Source: Pseudomonas sp. B20(2017) (lineage in GTDB: Bacteria > Pseudomonadota > Gammaproteobacteria > Pseudomonadales > Pseudomonadaceae). Taken from it: a DNA stretch of 64,000 nt. Below the pieces are notes generated by a model. The model worked only from the letters and a program-made list of their open reading frames with translations. It was not told where the DNA came from and did not search any database. The translations under genes were made by a program, and so were the position numbers. Shown piece after piece: positions 54,613-63,196 of the stretch (the stretch's first letter is position 1; every line of letters starts with the position of its first letter). The stretch lies in the NCBI RefSeq assembly GCF_002113125.1, contig NZ_NEJP01000007.1, forward strand, positions 62,001 to 126,000, written 5' to 3'.

Positions 54613-55887
54613 ATGAAAGACGCCTCTCCAGCCCGTGCCTGCGGCATCGACTTCGGCACGTCCAACTCCACTGTCGGCTGGCTGCGCCCCGGCGTGGAAA
54701 CGATGATCGCGCTGGAAGACGACAAGATCACCCTGCCGTCGGTGGTCTTTTTCAATATCGAGGAACGCCGCCCGGTTTACGGCCGTCTGGCGCTGCACGA
54801 GTACCTGGAAGGCTACGAAGGCCGGCTGATGCGCTCGCTCAAGAGCCTGCTCGGTTCCAAACTGATCAAGCACGATACCAGCGTCCTCGGCACGGCGATG
54901 CCGTTCAAGGACTTGCTCGGGCTGTTCATCGGCCAGCTCAAGAGCCGCGCCGAAACTGCCGCCGGTCGTGAGTTCGAGCAGGTGGTACTGGGCCGTCCGG
55001 TGTTCTTCGTCGACGACGATCCGCTGGCCGACCAGGAAGCCGAAGACACCCTGGTGGAAGTGGCGCGCAAGCTCGGCTTCAAGGACGTTTCGTTCCAGTA
55101 CGAGCCGATTGCCGCGGCCTTCGACTATGAGTCGACCATCGAAAAGGAAGAGCTGGTACTGATCGTCGACATCGGCGGTGGTACGTCGGACTTCTCGCTG
55201 GTGCGTCTGTCGCCCGAGCGTCGCGGTGTGGATAACCGTCACGACGACATCCTCGCCACCGGCGGCGTGCACATCGGCGGAACCGACTTCGACAAGCAAC
55301 TGAGTCTGCAAGGCCTGATGCCGCTGTTCGGCTACGGCAGCCGCATGAAAAGCGGCGCGTTCATGCCGACCAGCCACCACATGAACCTGGCGACCTGGCA
55401 CACCATCAACTCGGTGTACTCGCAGAAATCGACCCTGGCCTTGGGCAGCATGCGCTACGACATCGAAGACACCGGCGGCATCGACCGTCTGTTCAAGCTG
55501 ATCGAACAGCGAGCCGGGCACTGGCTGGCGATGGAAGTGGAAGAAACCAAGATCCAGCTGACTCACAACGACAGCCGCCATGTGGCGCTGGATCGCATCG
55601 AGCCTGGCCTGAGCGTTGAATTGACCCGGGCACTGTTCGAGTCGGCCATCGAATCGCAGCTCGAGCGCGTGCGCGGCAGCGTCACCCAGTTGCTGGCAGA
55701 CGCCAACGTGGCGGTCGGTCAGGTCGATACGGTGTTCTTCACCGGCGGTTCCAGCGGTATTCCGGCGCTGCGCAATAGCGTCTCGGCGATGCTGCCGAAC
55801 GCGCGGCATGTGGAAGGGAATATCTTTGGCAGCATTGGTAGCGGTCTGGCGATTGAAGCCATGAAACGTTACGGCTCAGTAAACTGA
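54613..55887 (+). CDS. Hsp70-family ATPase, YegD-like
   Basis: A 424-residue protein containing an Hsp70 actin-like ATPase domain but lacking the substrate-binding half, as in E. coli YegD. Phosphate-binding loops are ACGIDFGTSNSTVGWL and LIVDIGGGTSDFSLVRL; the adenosine loop is FFTGGSSGIPALRNSV. PAO1 PA4873 is the likely counterpart. It lies opposite cbpA-cbpM, a chaperone context, though partnership is only inferred. Confidence 0.92.
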   Translation: MKDASPARACGIDFGTSNSTVGWLRPGVETMIALEDDKITLPSVVFFNIEERRPVYGRLALHEYLEGYEGRLMRSLKSLLGSKLIKHDTSVLGTAMPFKDLLGLFIGQLKSRAETAAGREFEQVVLGRPVFFVDDDPLADQEAEDTLVEVARKLGFKDVSFQYEPIAAAFDYESTIEKEELVLIVDIGGGTSDFSLVRLSPERRGVDNRHDDILATGGVHIGGTDFDKQLSLQGLMPLFGYGSRMKSGAFMPTSHHMNLATWHTINSVYSQKSTLALGSMRYDIEDTGGIDRLFKLIEQRAGHWLAMEVEETKIQLTHNDSRHVALDRIEPGLSVELTRALFESAIESQLERVRGSVTQLLADANVAVGQVDTVFFTGGSSGIPALRNSVSAMLPNARHVEGNIFGSIGSGLAIEAMKRYGSVN

Positions 55888-55910
55888 TCCAGTTTCTGCG
55901 GCGCTGCCAA

Positions 55911-55972
55911 TCGCGAGCAAGCTCGCTCCCACAGGATCAAATTGAACCTGTGGGAGCGAGCTTGCTCGCGAA
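55911..55972. repeat. REP pair (outward type)
   Basis: TCGCGAGCAAGCTCGCTCCC and TGTGGGAGCGAGCTTGCTCG face away from each other across about 16 bases, between convergent genes. Confidence 0.92.
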
Positions 55973-56002
55973 AGGGCCGGTTCAGACGCTACAAGGCCTG
56001 GA

Positions 56003-57016
56003 TCAAACCATCCCGCCCAGCTTCAACTCACTCTTCAGATACGCGTAATAGATCGGCCCCGCCACCACTCCCGGCAGGCCGAACGCGGCCTCGAACACCA
56101 GCATTGCCAGCAGCAACTCCCAGGACTTGGCACTGATCTGCCCGCCGACGATGCGCGCGTTGAGAAAGTATTCCAGCTTGTGGATAAAGATCAGGTAACC
56201 CAGCGCCGCAATCGCCACCCAGATCGACAGCGACAGGCCGACGATGGTGATCAGCGTGTTCGACATCAGGTTGCCGATCACCGGCAACAGACCGAGCAGG
56301 AAGGTCAGCACGATCAGGGTCTTGGTCAGCGGCAGCTTGATGCCGAACAGCGGCAGGATCACCGCAAGGAAGATCCCGGTGAAGAAGGTGTTGAGCAGGG
56401 AAATCTTGATCTGCGCGAACACGATGTTGCGAAACGCCTGAACCAGCAGGTGCAGGCGATCGAACAGTGCGGCCGCCAGCGGTTTGCGCTTGGTGACGTC
56501 CGGCACGCGCTGCAAGGCGATGATCGCGCCCAGCACCATGCCGATCAGCAGCGTCACGAACATGTGCGCCGCGTCCTTGCCCACCAGTTGCAGGTCGGCC
56601 AGGTGTTTGCTCATCCAGTCGCCGATGGCCACCCGGAATTCGGCAGCGCTGGCCGGCAGGTAGGCGTCGATGAACGGCGGCAACTGCCCGCGCGCACGGT
56701 CGACCACGCCCATGAATTTGTCGAGGGAAGCGCCGGGGTTTTCCGCTTCATGCAGCAGGAAACTGATGGCGCCGGCGAAGATCAGCGTCAGCACACTCAC
56801 CACCAGCGTGCCCAGCAGCGCCACCGCCAGCCAGCGCGCACGCCGGCCCTCGATCAGTCGTTGCAGCTGCGGGGTGAGCATGTTGACCAGTTCGAACACC
56901 AGCAGACCGGCCAACAGACTGGGCAACAGACGCAGCGGCAGCACCAGCAGCAAACCGCCGAAAATGGTGATGCAACTGACCCAGAACACAACATGACGCT
57001 CAGAAAACGTTGGCAT
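56003..57016 (-). CDS. AI-2E family transporter
   Basis: A 337-residue inner-membrane protein of the AI-2E (formerly UPF0118/PerM) family, with about eight transmembrane helices. Seen are an N-terminal pair of helices (FWVSCITIFGGLLLVLPLRL), the long amphipathic segment, and the conserved C-terminal LLPVIGNLMSNTLITIVGLSL followed by GPIYYAYLKSEL. Family members export small molecules or ions; the substrate here is unknown and AI-2 should not be assumed. Confidence 0.9.
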   Translation of the reverse strand: MPTFSERHVVFWVSCITIFGGLLLVLPLRLLPSLLAGLLVFELVNMLTPQLQRLIEGRRARWLAVALLGTLVVSVLTLIFAGAISFLLHEAENPGASLDKFMGVVDRARGQLPPFIDAYLPASAAEFRVAIGDWMSKHLADLQLVGKDAAHMFVTLLIGMVLGAIIALQRVPDVTKRKPLAAALFDRLHLLVQAFRNIVFAQIKISLLNTFFTGIFLAVILPLFGIKLPLTKTLIVLTFLLGLLPVIGNLMSNTLITIVGLSLSIWVAIAALGYLIFIHKLEYFLNARIVGGQISAKSWELLLAMLVFEAAFGLPGVVAGPIYYAYLKSELKLGGMV

Positions 57017-57122
57017 ACAGCCTCAAAACGAACGGCGTAAAAGGATTGGCAGTCTGCCAGCGATCCGAGGTGAGCACTAGGGATATGCAGGGTTTGAGAT
57101 TGCCGGATCCCTGACCGGCCTC

Positions 57123-57197
57123 TTCGCGAGCAAGCTCGCTCCCACAGTTGTACTGCGTTGCTCACAAATCCGGTGTGGGAGCGAGCTTGCTCGCGAA
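57123..57197. repeat. REP pair (outward type)
   Basis: TTCGCGAGCAAGCTCGCTCC and TGTGGGAGCGAGCTTGCTCG are separated by about 28 bases, between psiF and the AI-2E gene, both on the minus strand. Confidence 0.92.
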
Positions 57198-57230
57198 AGG
57201 GCCAGCACACTCACCACAAAGTTCCGGCGC

Positions 57231-57536
57231 TTATTTTTTCTTCAGGCAATCACTCATGAACGTCTTGCGCGCATCGCCGGTCAGGGCCTTGGTGGCCGCA
57301 TCGGCATTGCAGGTTTTCATTTTCTGTTGCTGCGGGGTCAGGGCCTTGGCGTCGTTGGCTGCCGGGGCAGCCTTGAGGCAGGTGCTCATGAAGGCTTTGC
57401 GCTCGTCGCCCTTGAGGCTCTTGGCCGTGGCGTCGGCGTTGCAGGTGGTCATCTTGTTCTGTTGCGCCGTGGCGGCGAAACCCTGGGAACACAGCAGCAG
57501 ACCGATCATCAACAAAGGGACACGCAACATCTTCAT
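57231..57536 (-). CDS. psiF: PsiF family protein, two PsiF repeats
   Basis: A 101-residue exported protein. A signal peptide (MLRVPLLMIGLLLCSQGFA) leads to two PsiF repeats with the pattern QQ.KM.TCNADA.AK.L.GD.RK.FMS.CLK (about residues 24-55 and 66-101), each with two cysteines that could form disulfides. PsiF is phosphate-starvation inducible in E. coli; function unknown. The ATG at 57536 follows AAGGAG. No Pho box was recognised upstream. Confidence 0.92.
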   Translation of the reverse strand: MKMLRVPLLMIGLLLCSQGFAATAQQNKMTTCNADATAKSLKGDERKAFMSTCLKAAPAANDAKALTPQQQKMKTCNADAATKALTGDARKTFMSDCLKKK

Positions 57537-57599
57537 GGAGTTTTCTCCTTGGCGCCGCCTCGATGGAGGTGGCCTCTGCTGGAGTGTAGTCAAAGCTTG

Positions 57600-58394
57600 T
57601 TACACCTTCCTAGCCTCAAGATGGCTGCGCCGGTATTGCTCCGGGGTACATCCGGCCTGGCGCGCAAACATGGCGATGAACGCCGAACCACTGCTGTAAC
57701 CGAGATCGAAGGCAATTTCCTGCACGCTACGCGCCGACTCCAGCGCCTCAATGGCCGCGAGATACCGCAGGCGCTGACGCCACTCGCCGAAACTCATCCC
57801 CAGCTCCCGCACGAACTGCCGGGCCAGCGTGCGCTCGTTGACATGCACCTGCGCCGCCCAGTACGCCAGCGGTTGATTGTTGCCGGGCTCGGCCTGCAGG
57901 GTTTCGAGAATGGTCAGCAAACCGGGGCTGCTGGCGTAAGGCAAATAGCATTGATGAACCGGGGCCTGGCGCAATTGATCCACCAGCACCTGGGCCAGGC
58001 GCTGGTCGGCTTCGAACGCCGGGATCTTCACATCACGGGCGGCGAAGTCCTTGAGGATCGCCTTGAGAATGTCGCTGATCGCCAGGGTGCAGGCCTGCGC
58101 CGGCAAATCGGAACAGACCTCCGGCGCCAGGCACACCGCCCGATAATTGACCGGCTGATGGCTGTAGAAACTGTGCTCGACTTGCGGTGGCACCCACACC
58201 GCGTATTGCGGCGGCGACATGAAGCGACTGCCGTCGACATCCATATGCAACACGCCGTGGGCCGCGTACTCCAGCGTGCCCCACGGATGGCGGTGGGGCG
58301 CGGCGTATTCGTGGGCGTTGAAGTCGGCGTAGCGGAAGTACACCGCCGACGGCAATTCGCTGAAATCCAGCAGATCGATGTGTTTACTGTTCAT
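57600..58394 (-). CDS. AraC family transcriptional regulator
   Basis: A 264-residue regulator with an N-terminal cupin sensor (YAAPHRHPWGTLEYAAHGVL) and a C-terminal double helix-turn-helix (VNERTLARQFVRELGMSFGEW and IAFDLGYSSGSAFIAMFARQ, ending in PEQYRRS). It is divergent from the EamA exporter 98 bases away, which it probably controls. The ATG at 58394 is preferred to a longer opening at 58463 because MNSKHIDLLDF fits the family start. Confidence 0.93.
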   Translation of the reverse strand: MNSKHIDLLDFSELPSAVYFRYADFNAHEYAAPHRHPWGTLEYAAHGVLHMDVDGSRFMSPPQYAVWVPPQVEHSFYSHQPVNYRAVCLAPEVCSDLPAQACTLAISDILKAILKDFAARDVKIPAFEADQRLAQVLVDQLRQAPVHQCYLPYASSPGLLTILETLQAEPGNNQPLAYWAAQVHVNERTLARQFVRELGMSFGEWRQRLRYLAAIEALESARSVQEIAFDLGYSSGSAFIAMFARQAGCTPEQYRRSHLEARKV

Positions 58395-58492
58395 GCTGTC
58401 CGGAATCAGGGGCGGGTTGTCCGGTTCGCAGTATAGGCCTGCATCCAGACAGGGGATAATCACCGTTCATCAACGTACTGGTTTCTCCTCCC

Positions 58493-59380
58493 ATGCAATA
58501 CGCGTTTCCCCTGCTGGCGATTTTCATCTGGGCCGGCAATACCGTGATCAACAAGCTCGCGGTCGGTGCGATCTTCCCCGCCGAGATCGGCTTCTATCGC
58601 TGGCTGCTCGCCGGCCTGCTGTTCACGCCGTTCATGCTCAAAAAGGTGATCGCGCACTGGCCGCAGATCCGCCCGAACCTGGGCAAGATCTTCATCCTCG
58701 GCGTACTCGGCATGGCGGTCTATCAGAGCCTGGCCTACTTCGCGGCGACCATGACCAGCGCCACCAACATGGGCATCATCCTGTCCCTGATGCCGTTGAT
58801 GTCGCTGGCCATGGCAATCATCAGCCTCGGCCAGCGCCTGACCGCCGGCGCGTTGGTCGGTGCGGTGCTGTCGTTCGCTGGTGTGCTGGTGGTGGTGTCG
58901 TCCGGCAGCCTCGGCGCATTGCTGCAACACGGGGTGAACCTGGGTGACGCAATGATGCTGATCGCCACCCTCGCCTACGCGATCTACAGCACATTGCTGA
59001 AAAAATGGCAGCTGCGCCTGCCGCCGCTGGTATTGCTGTATTTGCAGGTGCTGGTGGCGGTGGTGGTGCTGTTTCCGCTGTACGCGACTTCACCGAAAAC
59101 CGGCCTGACCCTGCAGAACATTCCACTGGTGCTGTACGCGTGCCTGCTGGCCTCGATGCTCGCGCCGCTGGCGTGGATGCAGGCCGTACAGCGTTTGGGC
59201 CCGAGCCGCACCACGCTGTTCTTCAACCTGCTGCCGTTGATCACCGCGCTGATTGCAGCGGTGGTGCTGAAGGAACAACTGGCGATGTACCACCTGGTCG
59301 GTGGTTTGCTGACGCTGGGCGGGGTGATTCTTTCCGAGCGCTGGACGACGGTGCTCAGCCGCAAACTCAGCGTCGCCTGA
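58493..59380 (+). CDS. EamA/DMT family transporter
   Basis: A 295-residue inner-membrane protein with ten predicted helices in two EamA repeats (FPLLAIFIWAGNTVINKLA; DAMMLIATLAYAIYSTLLK). Members export amino acids or metabolites; substrate unknown. It is divergent from the AraC regulator, which suggests inducible export. Confidence 0.92.
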   Translation: MQYAFPLLAIFIWAGNTVINKLAVGAIFPAEIGFYRWLLAGLLFTPFMLKKVIAHWPQIRPNLGKIFILGVLGMAVYQSLAYFAATMTSATNMGIILSLMPLMSLAMAIISLGQRLTAGALVGAVLSFAGVLVVVSSGSLGALLQHGVNLGDAMMLIATLAYAIYSTLLKKWQLRLPPLVLLYLQVLVAVVVLFPLYATSPKTGLTLQNIPLVLYACLLASMLAPLAWMQAVQRLGPSRTTLFFNLLPLITALIAAVVLKEQLAMYHLVGGLLTLGGVILSERWTTVLSRKLSVA

Positions 59381-59389
59381 TCTGGCCTC

Positions 59390-59454
59390 TTCGCGAGCAA
59401 GCTCGCTCCCACAGGGGAACGCATTCCAAATGTGGGAGCGAGCTTGCTCGCGAA
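59390..59454. repeat. REP pair (outward type)
   Basis: TTCGCGAGCAAGCTCGCTCC and TGTGGGAGCGAGCTTGCTCG are separated by about 20 bases, between the convergent exporter and lipase genes. Confidence 0.92.
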
Positions 59455-59476
59455 GAACGATACCTCGGTCTAACGT

Positions 59477-60367
59477 TTAAACCCCGGCGGCTTTCAACCG
59501 CGCCGCATGCTCGACAAACAGCCGCACCGGATCTGCGCCTTTGCCGACCAGTCCCAGCGACTGGTTGACGATGTCGAAGTGATCCATCGGGTAGTCATCA
59601 CCGATGACCGTACCGAGGTGCGAGCTGTAGCGTCCGACCATGCCGTCGCACTGCCCCGGCTCGCGCACGAAGGTTTTGGCGAACAACCGGCAACTGCGGT
59701 TGGTGCCGTCGAACAGGTTGCCACCGCGATCGGTCTTGCCCGGCTGCAAAGTGCCGGACCACGAGTAATAACGCACCCCGTTGACCTCTTCCGGCCCGTG
59801 CCCGCCCCAGGTTTGCGGCAGGCCCTGTGGATAACGCTGGTTGAACAGCGCCACGCCTTCAGTGGTCAGGGAATGGTGCGAAGCGTGGATATCCACCGGC
59901 AGTTTCGGCCCGTGGTAACCGGTTTCCAGCAGCGCCATCAGCCAGCCGACAAAACGCAACAGCGCTTCCAGAATGCGGCCCTTGGCGCTGTTCGCCGGAT
60001 AGTGTTTCGCCAGATAGTCAGCCAGTTCCGAACCGTGATTGGGCCCGGCCACCGACGTGACTGAAGCCACCAGATCCGGACGCTTGGCCGCCGCGTAACG
60101 TGCCGTCAGCGAGCCTTGGCTATGGCCAAACAGATTGACCTTGGCCGCACCGGTCTCGCGCAGGATTTCATCGATGCGCGTCAGCAACTGCTCCCCACGC
60201 ACTTCGGTGGAATTGAGAGGCGACACCTGCACCGCAATCACTGTCGCACCACCCCGGCGCAACGCTTTGATGATCCCGTACCAGTACGGGTACAGCACCA
60301 GACGGATGAAACCGAGCATTCCCGGCACCAGCACCAGTGGATAACGTGTGGCCGAATCTTGCGACAT
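59477..60367 (-). CDS. Triacylglycerol lipase, Pseudomonas family I.1, without signal peptide
   Basis: A 296-residue alpha/beta hydrolase closely resembling P. fragi lipase. Motifs are YPLVLVPGMLGFIR (oxyanion region), NLFGHSQGSLTARYAA (nucleophile Ser in GHSQG), VAGPNHGSELADYL, and the C-terminal Asp/His region (GMVGRYSSHLGTVIGDDYP then DHFD). The ATG at 60367 gives a mature-like start with no signal peptide; the in-frame opening upstream also lacks one. So it may be cytoplasmic or exported by another route. Same strand as the SMR and azoreductase genes. Confidence 0.92.
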   Translation of the reverse strand: MSQDSATRYPLVLVPGMLGFIRLVLYPYWYGIIKALRRGGATVIAVQVSPLNSTEVRGEQLLTRIDEILRETGAAKVNLFGHSQGSLTARYAAAKRPDLVASVTSVAGPNHGSELADYLAKHYPANSAKGRILEALLRFVGWLMALLETGYHGPKLPVDIHASHHSLTTEGVALFNQRYPQGLPQTWGGHGPEEVNGVRYYSWSGTLQPGKTDRGGNLFDGTNRSCRLFAKTFVREPGQCDGMVGRYSSHLGTVIGDDYPMDHFDIVNQSLGLVGKGADPVRLFVEHAARLKAAGV

Positions 60368-60458
60368 GGGCAAACATCCTTGTGGTCGGAGAGTGGATGC
60401 AGGGCGTGCAAAACGCCCGCCAAGCATCCGCTTCGATGATGACAACTCCACGACCAGC

Positions 60459-60764
60459 CTACTTCAGCCCTACCACTCCCGCCACAATCAGCCCCACCGA
60501 CAGCAACTTCACCAGCGTCAGGCTCTCGCCCAGCAGGGCGAAACCGAGAAACACCGTGCCGAGCGAGCCGATGGCGGTCCAGATCGGATAGGCGATGCTC
60601 ACCGGCAACTCGCGCATCGCCAGGGTCAGGAAGTACACCCCGCCCACCGCCGCTACCACGGTGATCAACGACGGCCAGAGCCGGGTGAAACCTTCGGCGT
60701 ACTTCATGCCCATGGCGAAGGTGACCTCGAACCCCGCCGCGATCAGCAGAAACAGCCAGGCCAC
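60459..60764 (-). CDS. Small multidrug resistance (SMR) transporter, SugE/Gdx-like
   Basis: A 101-residue four-helix inner-membrane exporter. The membrane glutamate is in IAAGFEVTFAMGMKYAEGF and the second half has SIAYPIWTAIGSLGTVFLG; the C-terminus ends VVGLK, which resembles SugE/Gdx guanidinium exporters more than EmrE, but subtype is uncertain. It begins immediately after the azoreductase stop, so the two are co-transcribed. I found no guanidine riboswitch upstream. Confidence 0.9.
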   Translation of the reverse strand: MAWLFLLIAAGFEVTFAMGMKYAEGFTRLWPSLITVVAAVGGVYFLTLAMRELPVSIAYPIWTAIGSLGTVFLGFALLGESLTLVKLLSVGLIVAGVVGLK

Positions 60765-61403
60765 CTAGAACTCCCGGGCCAGGTCGAGCAGGCGCTGCTC
60801 GGCCTCGGCCACCGACACCGCGAAGGTGCGCTCGGCGGATTCCTCGCCCTCGGCGGCGACCACCGTGACGTCGTTGATGCCGATGAACCCCAGTGCCGTG
60901 CGCAGCCACGGATCGGCGTGATTCAGCGCCTCCAGCTCGCCGCCCGGGCCGAATCCGAAACCGCCGCGACTGGTCACGATCAGCGCCTTCTTGCCGCGCA
61001 ACAGCGGCGTGTACTGGGCAATGCCGTTGTCCAGGGTGTGGTCGAACGTCAGGCCCAGACGCACGATCTGATCGACCCAGGCCTTGAGGCCGCTGGGCAC
61101 GTTGAAGTTGTACATCGGCGTGGAAATCAGCAGCAGGTCGTGATCGAACAGCTCGCCCACCAGTTGATCGCTGAGCGCCAGATCCGCCTGCATTGTCAGC
61201 GGCCGCGCTTCAGGCTCCGGGTAAAACGCCGCTGCGACAAACGCTTCGTTCACTGCCGGAATCAACGCCCGCCCGACTTCACGGCGAGTAACCTGAGCCT
61301 GTGGATGTCGGACTTGCCAGGCGCTGAGAAAACTTTCCGCCAGGCGCCGCGAATGGGAGCGTTCACCGCGTGGGCTGGCATGGATCGCAAGAATCTTGCT
61401 CAT
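60765..61403 (-). CDS. azoR: FMN-dependent NADH-azoreductase
   Basis: A 212-residue flavodoxin-like reductase of the AzoR family, reducing azo bonds and quinones with NADH. Motifs are [20 protein letters not shown] (FMN phosphate loop), [20 protein letters not shown] and [13 protein letters not shown]. It is divergent from a LysR regulator 119 bases away and leads the operon with the SMR transporter, perhaps with the lipase. Confidence 0.95.
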   Translation of the reverse strand: MSKILAIHASPRGERSHSRRLAESFLSAWQVRHPQAQVTRREVGRALIPAVNEAFVAAAFYPEPEARPLTMQADLALSDQLVGELFDHDLLLISTPMYNFNVPSGLKAWVDQIVRLGLTFDHTLDNGIAQYTPLLRGKKALIVTSRGGFGFGPGGELEALNHADPWLRTALGFIGINDVTVVAAEGEESAERTFAVSVAEAEQRLLDLAREF

Positions 61404-61522
61404 CTGAATCTCCTTGGGACTAGACTTGAGTGACTGTGTGGCGCCAGATTGCAGGCATCACTTCATCGCCTCAAATGAGCAAAAATCAGTCTGGATGAAT
61501 TTATTTCATCCATGGAGTTTTC

Positions 61523-62425
61523 ATGTTTGCTGCCTTGCCCCTGACCGCCCTGCGCGCGTTCGAATCCGCCTCGCGCCTGTTGAGTTTCAAGGCCGCCGCC
61601 GAAGAACTGGCGGTGACGCCGACGGCGATTTCCCATCAGATACGCTCGCTGGAGGACTGGCTCGGCGTGGCGCTGTTCGAACGCCTGCCGCGTCAGGTGC
61701 GCCTGACCGAGGGTGGCGAGCGACTGTTTCGCAGCTTGCACGGCGCATTTCTGGAAGTGGCGCAAAGCGTCGACACCCTGCGCCCGCAACGCAGCGGCAG
61801 CAGCCTGACGCTGTCGACCACCGCCGCGTTCGCCGCGCTGTGGCTGGTGCCACGTCTGGGACGGTTTTACGCAAAACACCCGAACATCAATGTGCGTCTG
61901 GACACCCATTGCGAAGTGATCGACCTGCATCAGGACGCCAGCGTCGATCTGGTGCTGCGCTACAGCCTCGACGATTACCCGAACCTCTACGGGCTATGCC
62001 TGTTCGATGAATCGTTCGGCGTGTACGGCTCACCGGAACAGGTGGCGCTGGCCGCCCGTCGCACCCCGGCGCTGATCAGCGTGCGCTGGCATAACTCGAA
62101 ACTGTACGCCCACGGCTGGGAAGCCTGGTGCGCGCAGTCAGGCGAGAACTGGTTGAATCAGCATCCGGCCGTCCGCGAATACGACGAAGAGCATTACGCG
62201 CTGCAAGCGGCCATCGCCGGGCAAGGGCTGGTGCTGGCGAGCAACATTCTGGTGTCGGAGAGCGTCGCCAGCGGTCTGCTGATGCCGTACAAGGGCGAGG
62301 TACAGGTTGATGGCGCCGGTTACAGCGCGCTTTGCGTACCGGGCCGTGAGCGGCATCCACCGGTGAAGGCGTTTTTTGCCTGGCTTCGCGAAGAAGCAGA
62401 ACTGTCCGGGCATGCTCCGCGCTGA
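61523..62425 (+). CDS. LysR family transcriptional regulator (GcvA-like)
   Basis: A 300-residue LysR regulator. The winged helix lies at about 8-65 (LRAFESASRLLSFKAAAEEL, VTPTAISHQIRSLEDWLG) and an effector-binding domain follows. The sequence resembles the GcvA subgroup. It is divergent from azoR and probably controls it. The effector is unknown. Confidence 0.93.
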   Translation: MFAALPLTALRAFESASRLLSFKAAAEELAVTPTAISHQIRSLEDWLGVALFERLPRQVRLTEGGERLFRSLHGAFLEVAQSVDTLRPQRSGSSLTLSTTAAFAALWLVPRLGRFYAKHPNINVRLDTHCEVIDLHQDASVDLVLRYSLDDYPNLYGLCLFDESFGVYGSPEQVALAARRTPALISVRWHNSKLYAHGWEAWCAQSGENWLNQHPAVREYDEEHYALQAAIAGQGLVLASNILVSESVASGLLMPYKGEVQVDGAGYSALCVPGRERHPPVKAFFAWLREEAELSGHAPR

Positions 62426-62524
62426 AATCCGATAAAACTTTTTGCAGCGCTCATCACTCACAACCAGGTAGCGATCACGTCAGCAGAACGTGGCGTAAAC
62501 CGGATTAGCCTCCAGGAGACTGAA

Positions 62525-63055
62525 ATGAGTGACCTGCATTTGTCTGATGTTCAAACCCTGCGCGAGCGTGCACGACAACACGTCGAAAACGGCGCGGTGA
62601 CCGAAAGCTACAGCGCCAATCGAGAAGAAGTGCTGCGTCTGCTCAATGAATCGCTGGCCACTGAACTGGTCTGCGTCTTGCGCTACAAGCGCCACTACTT
62701 CATGGCCAACGGATTGAAAGCCAACGTCGCCGCCGACGAGTTTCTCGAGCACGCCATTCAGGAAGCTGAACACGCCGATCGCCTGGCCGAGCGGATCGTG
62801 CAACTGGGCGGTGAGCCCGAGTTCAACCCGGACTTGCTGTCGAAGATGTCCCACGCGCAATACGTGGCCGGCAACACCTTGAAGGAAATGGTCTACGAAG
62901 ACCTGGTGGCCGAGCGGATCGCCATCGACAGCTACCGAGAGATCATCCAGTACATCGGGGAAAAGGATCCGACAACACGCCGGATCTTCGAAGACATCCT
63001 GGCTCAGGAAGAAGAGCATGCGGATGACATGGCGGATATTCTGAAAGACCTCTAA
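62525..63055 (+). CDS. Bacterioferritin-like ferroxidase family protein
   Basis: A 176-residue ferritin-like four-helix protein, likely the counterpart of PAO1 PA4880 (probable bacterioferritin). Metal-ligand helices are visible: LNESLATELVCVLRYKRHYF, EHAIQEAEHADRLAERI and DILAQEEEHADDMADIL with the EXXH pairs. It is longer than BfrA/BfrB (about 155), with an N-terminal extension. Whether it forms 24-mers or stores iron cannot be seen. GGAG lies upstream of the ATG. Confidence 0.88.
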   Translation: MSDLHLSDVQTLRERARQHVENGAVTESYSANREEVLRLLNESLATELVCVLRYKRHYFMANGLKANVAADEFLEHAIQEAEHADRLAERIVQLGGEPEFNPDLLSKMSHAQYVAGNTLKEMVYEDLVAERIAIDSYREIIQYIGEKDPTTRRIFEDILAQEEEHADDMADILKDL

Positions 63056-63076
63056 TCCCCGCTAACCCCGCTGACT

Positions 63077-63183
63077 GATCGTTCCCACGCTCTGCGTGGG
63101 AATGCCGCCATGGACGCTCTGCGTCCGCTGTTGGGACGCGGAGCGTCCCGGGATGCATTCCCACGCGGAGCGTGGGAACGATC
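63077..63183. repeat. Inverted repeat element, second family
   Basis: Begins GATCGTTCCCACGC and ends GCGTGGGAACGATC, with nested pairs GGACGC/GCGTCC, closely matching the copy at 42760-42866. It lies between convergent genes. Confidence 0.92.
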
Positions 63184-63196
63184 TGAGTTGCAGCGA

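Noticed and set aside
61404..61522. Possible guanidine riboswitch linked to the SugE-like gene
   Set aside because: The SMR gene directly follows azoR, and the leader of azoR shows no recognisable guanidine aptamer.
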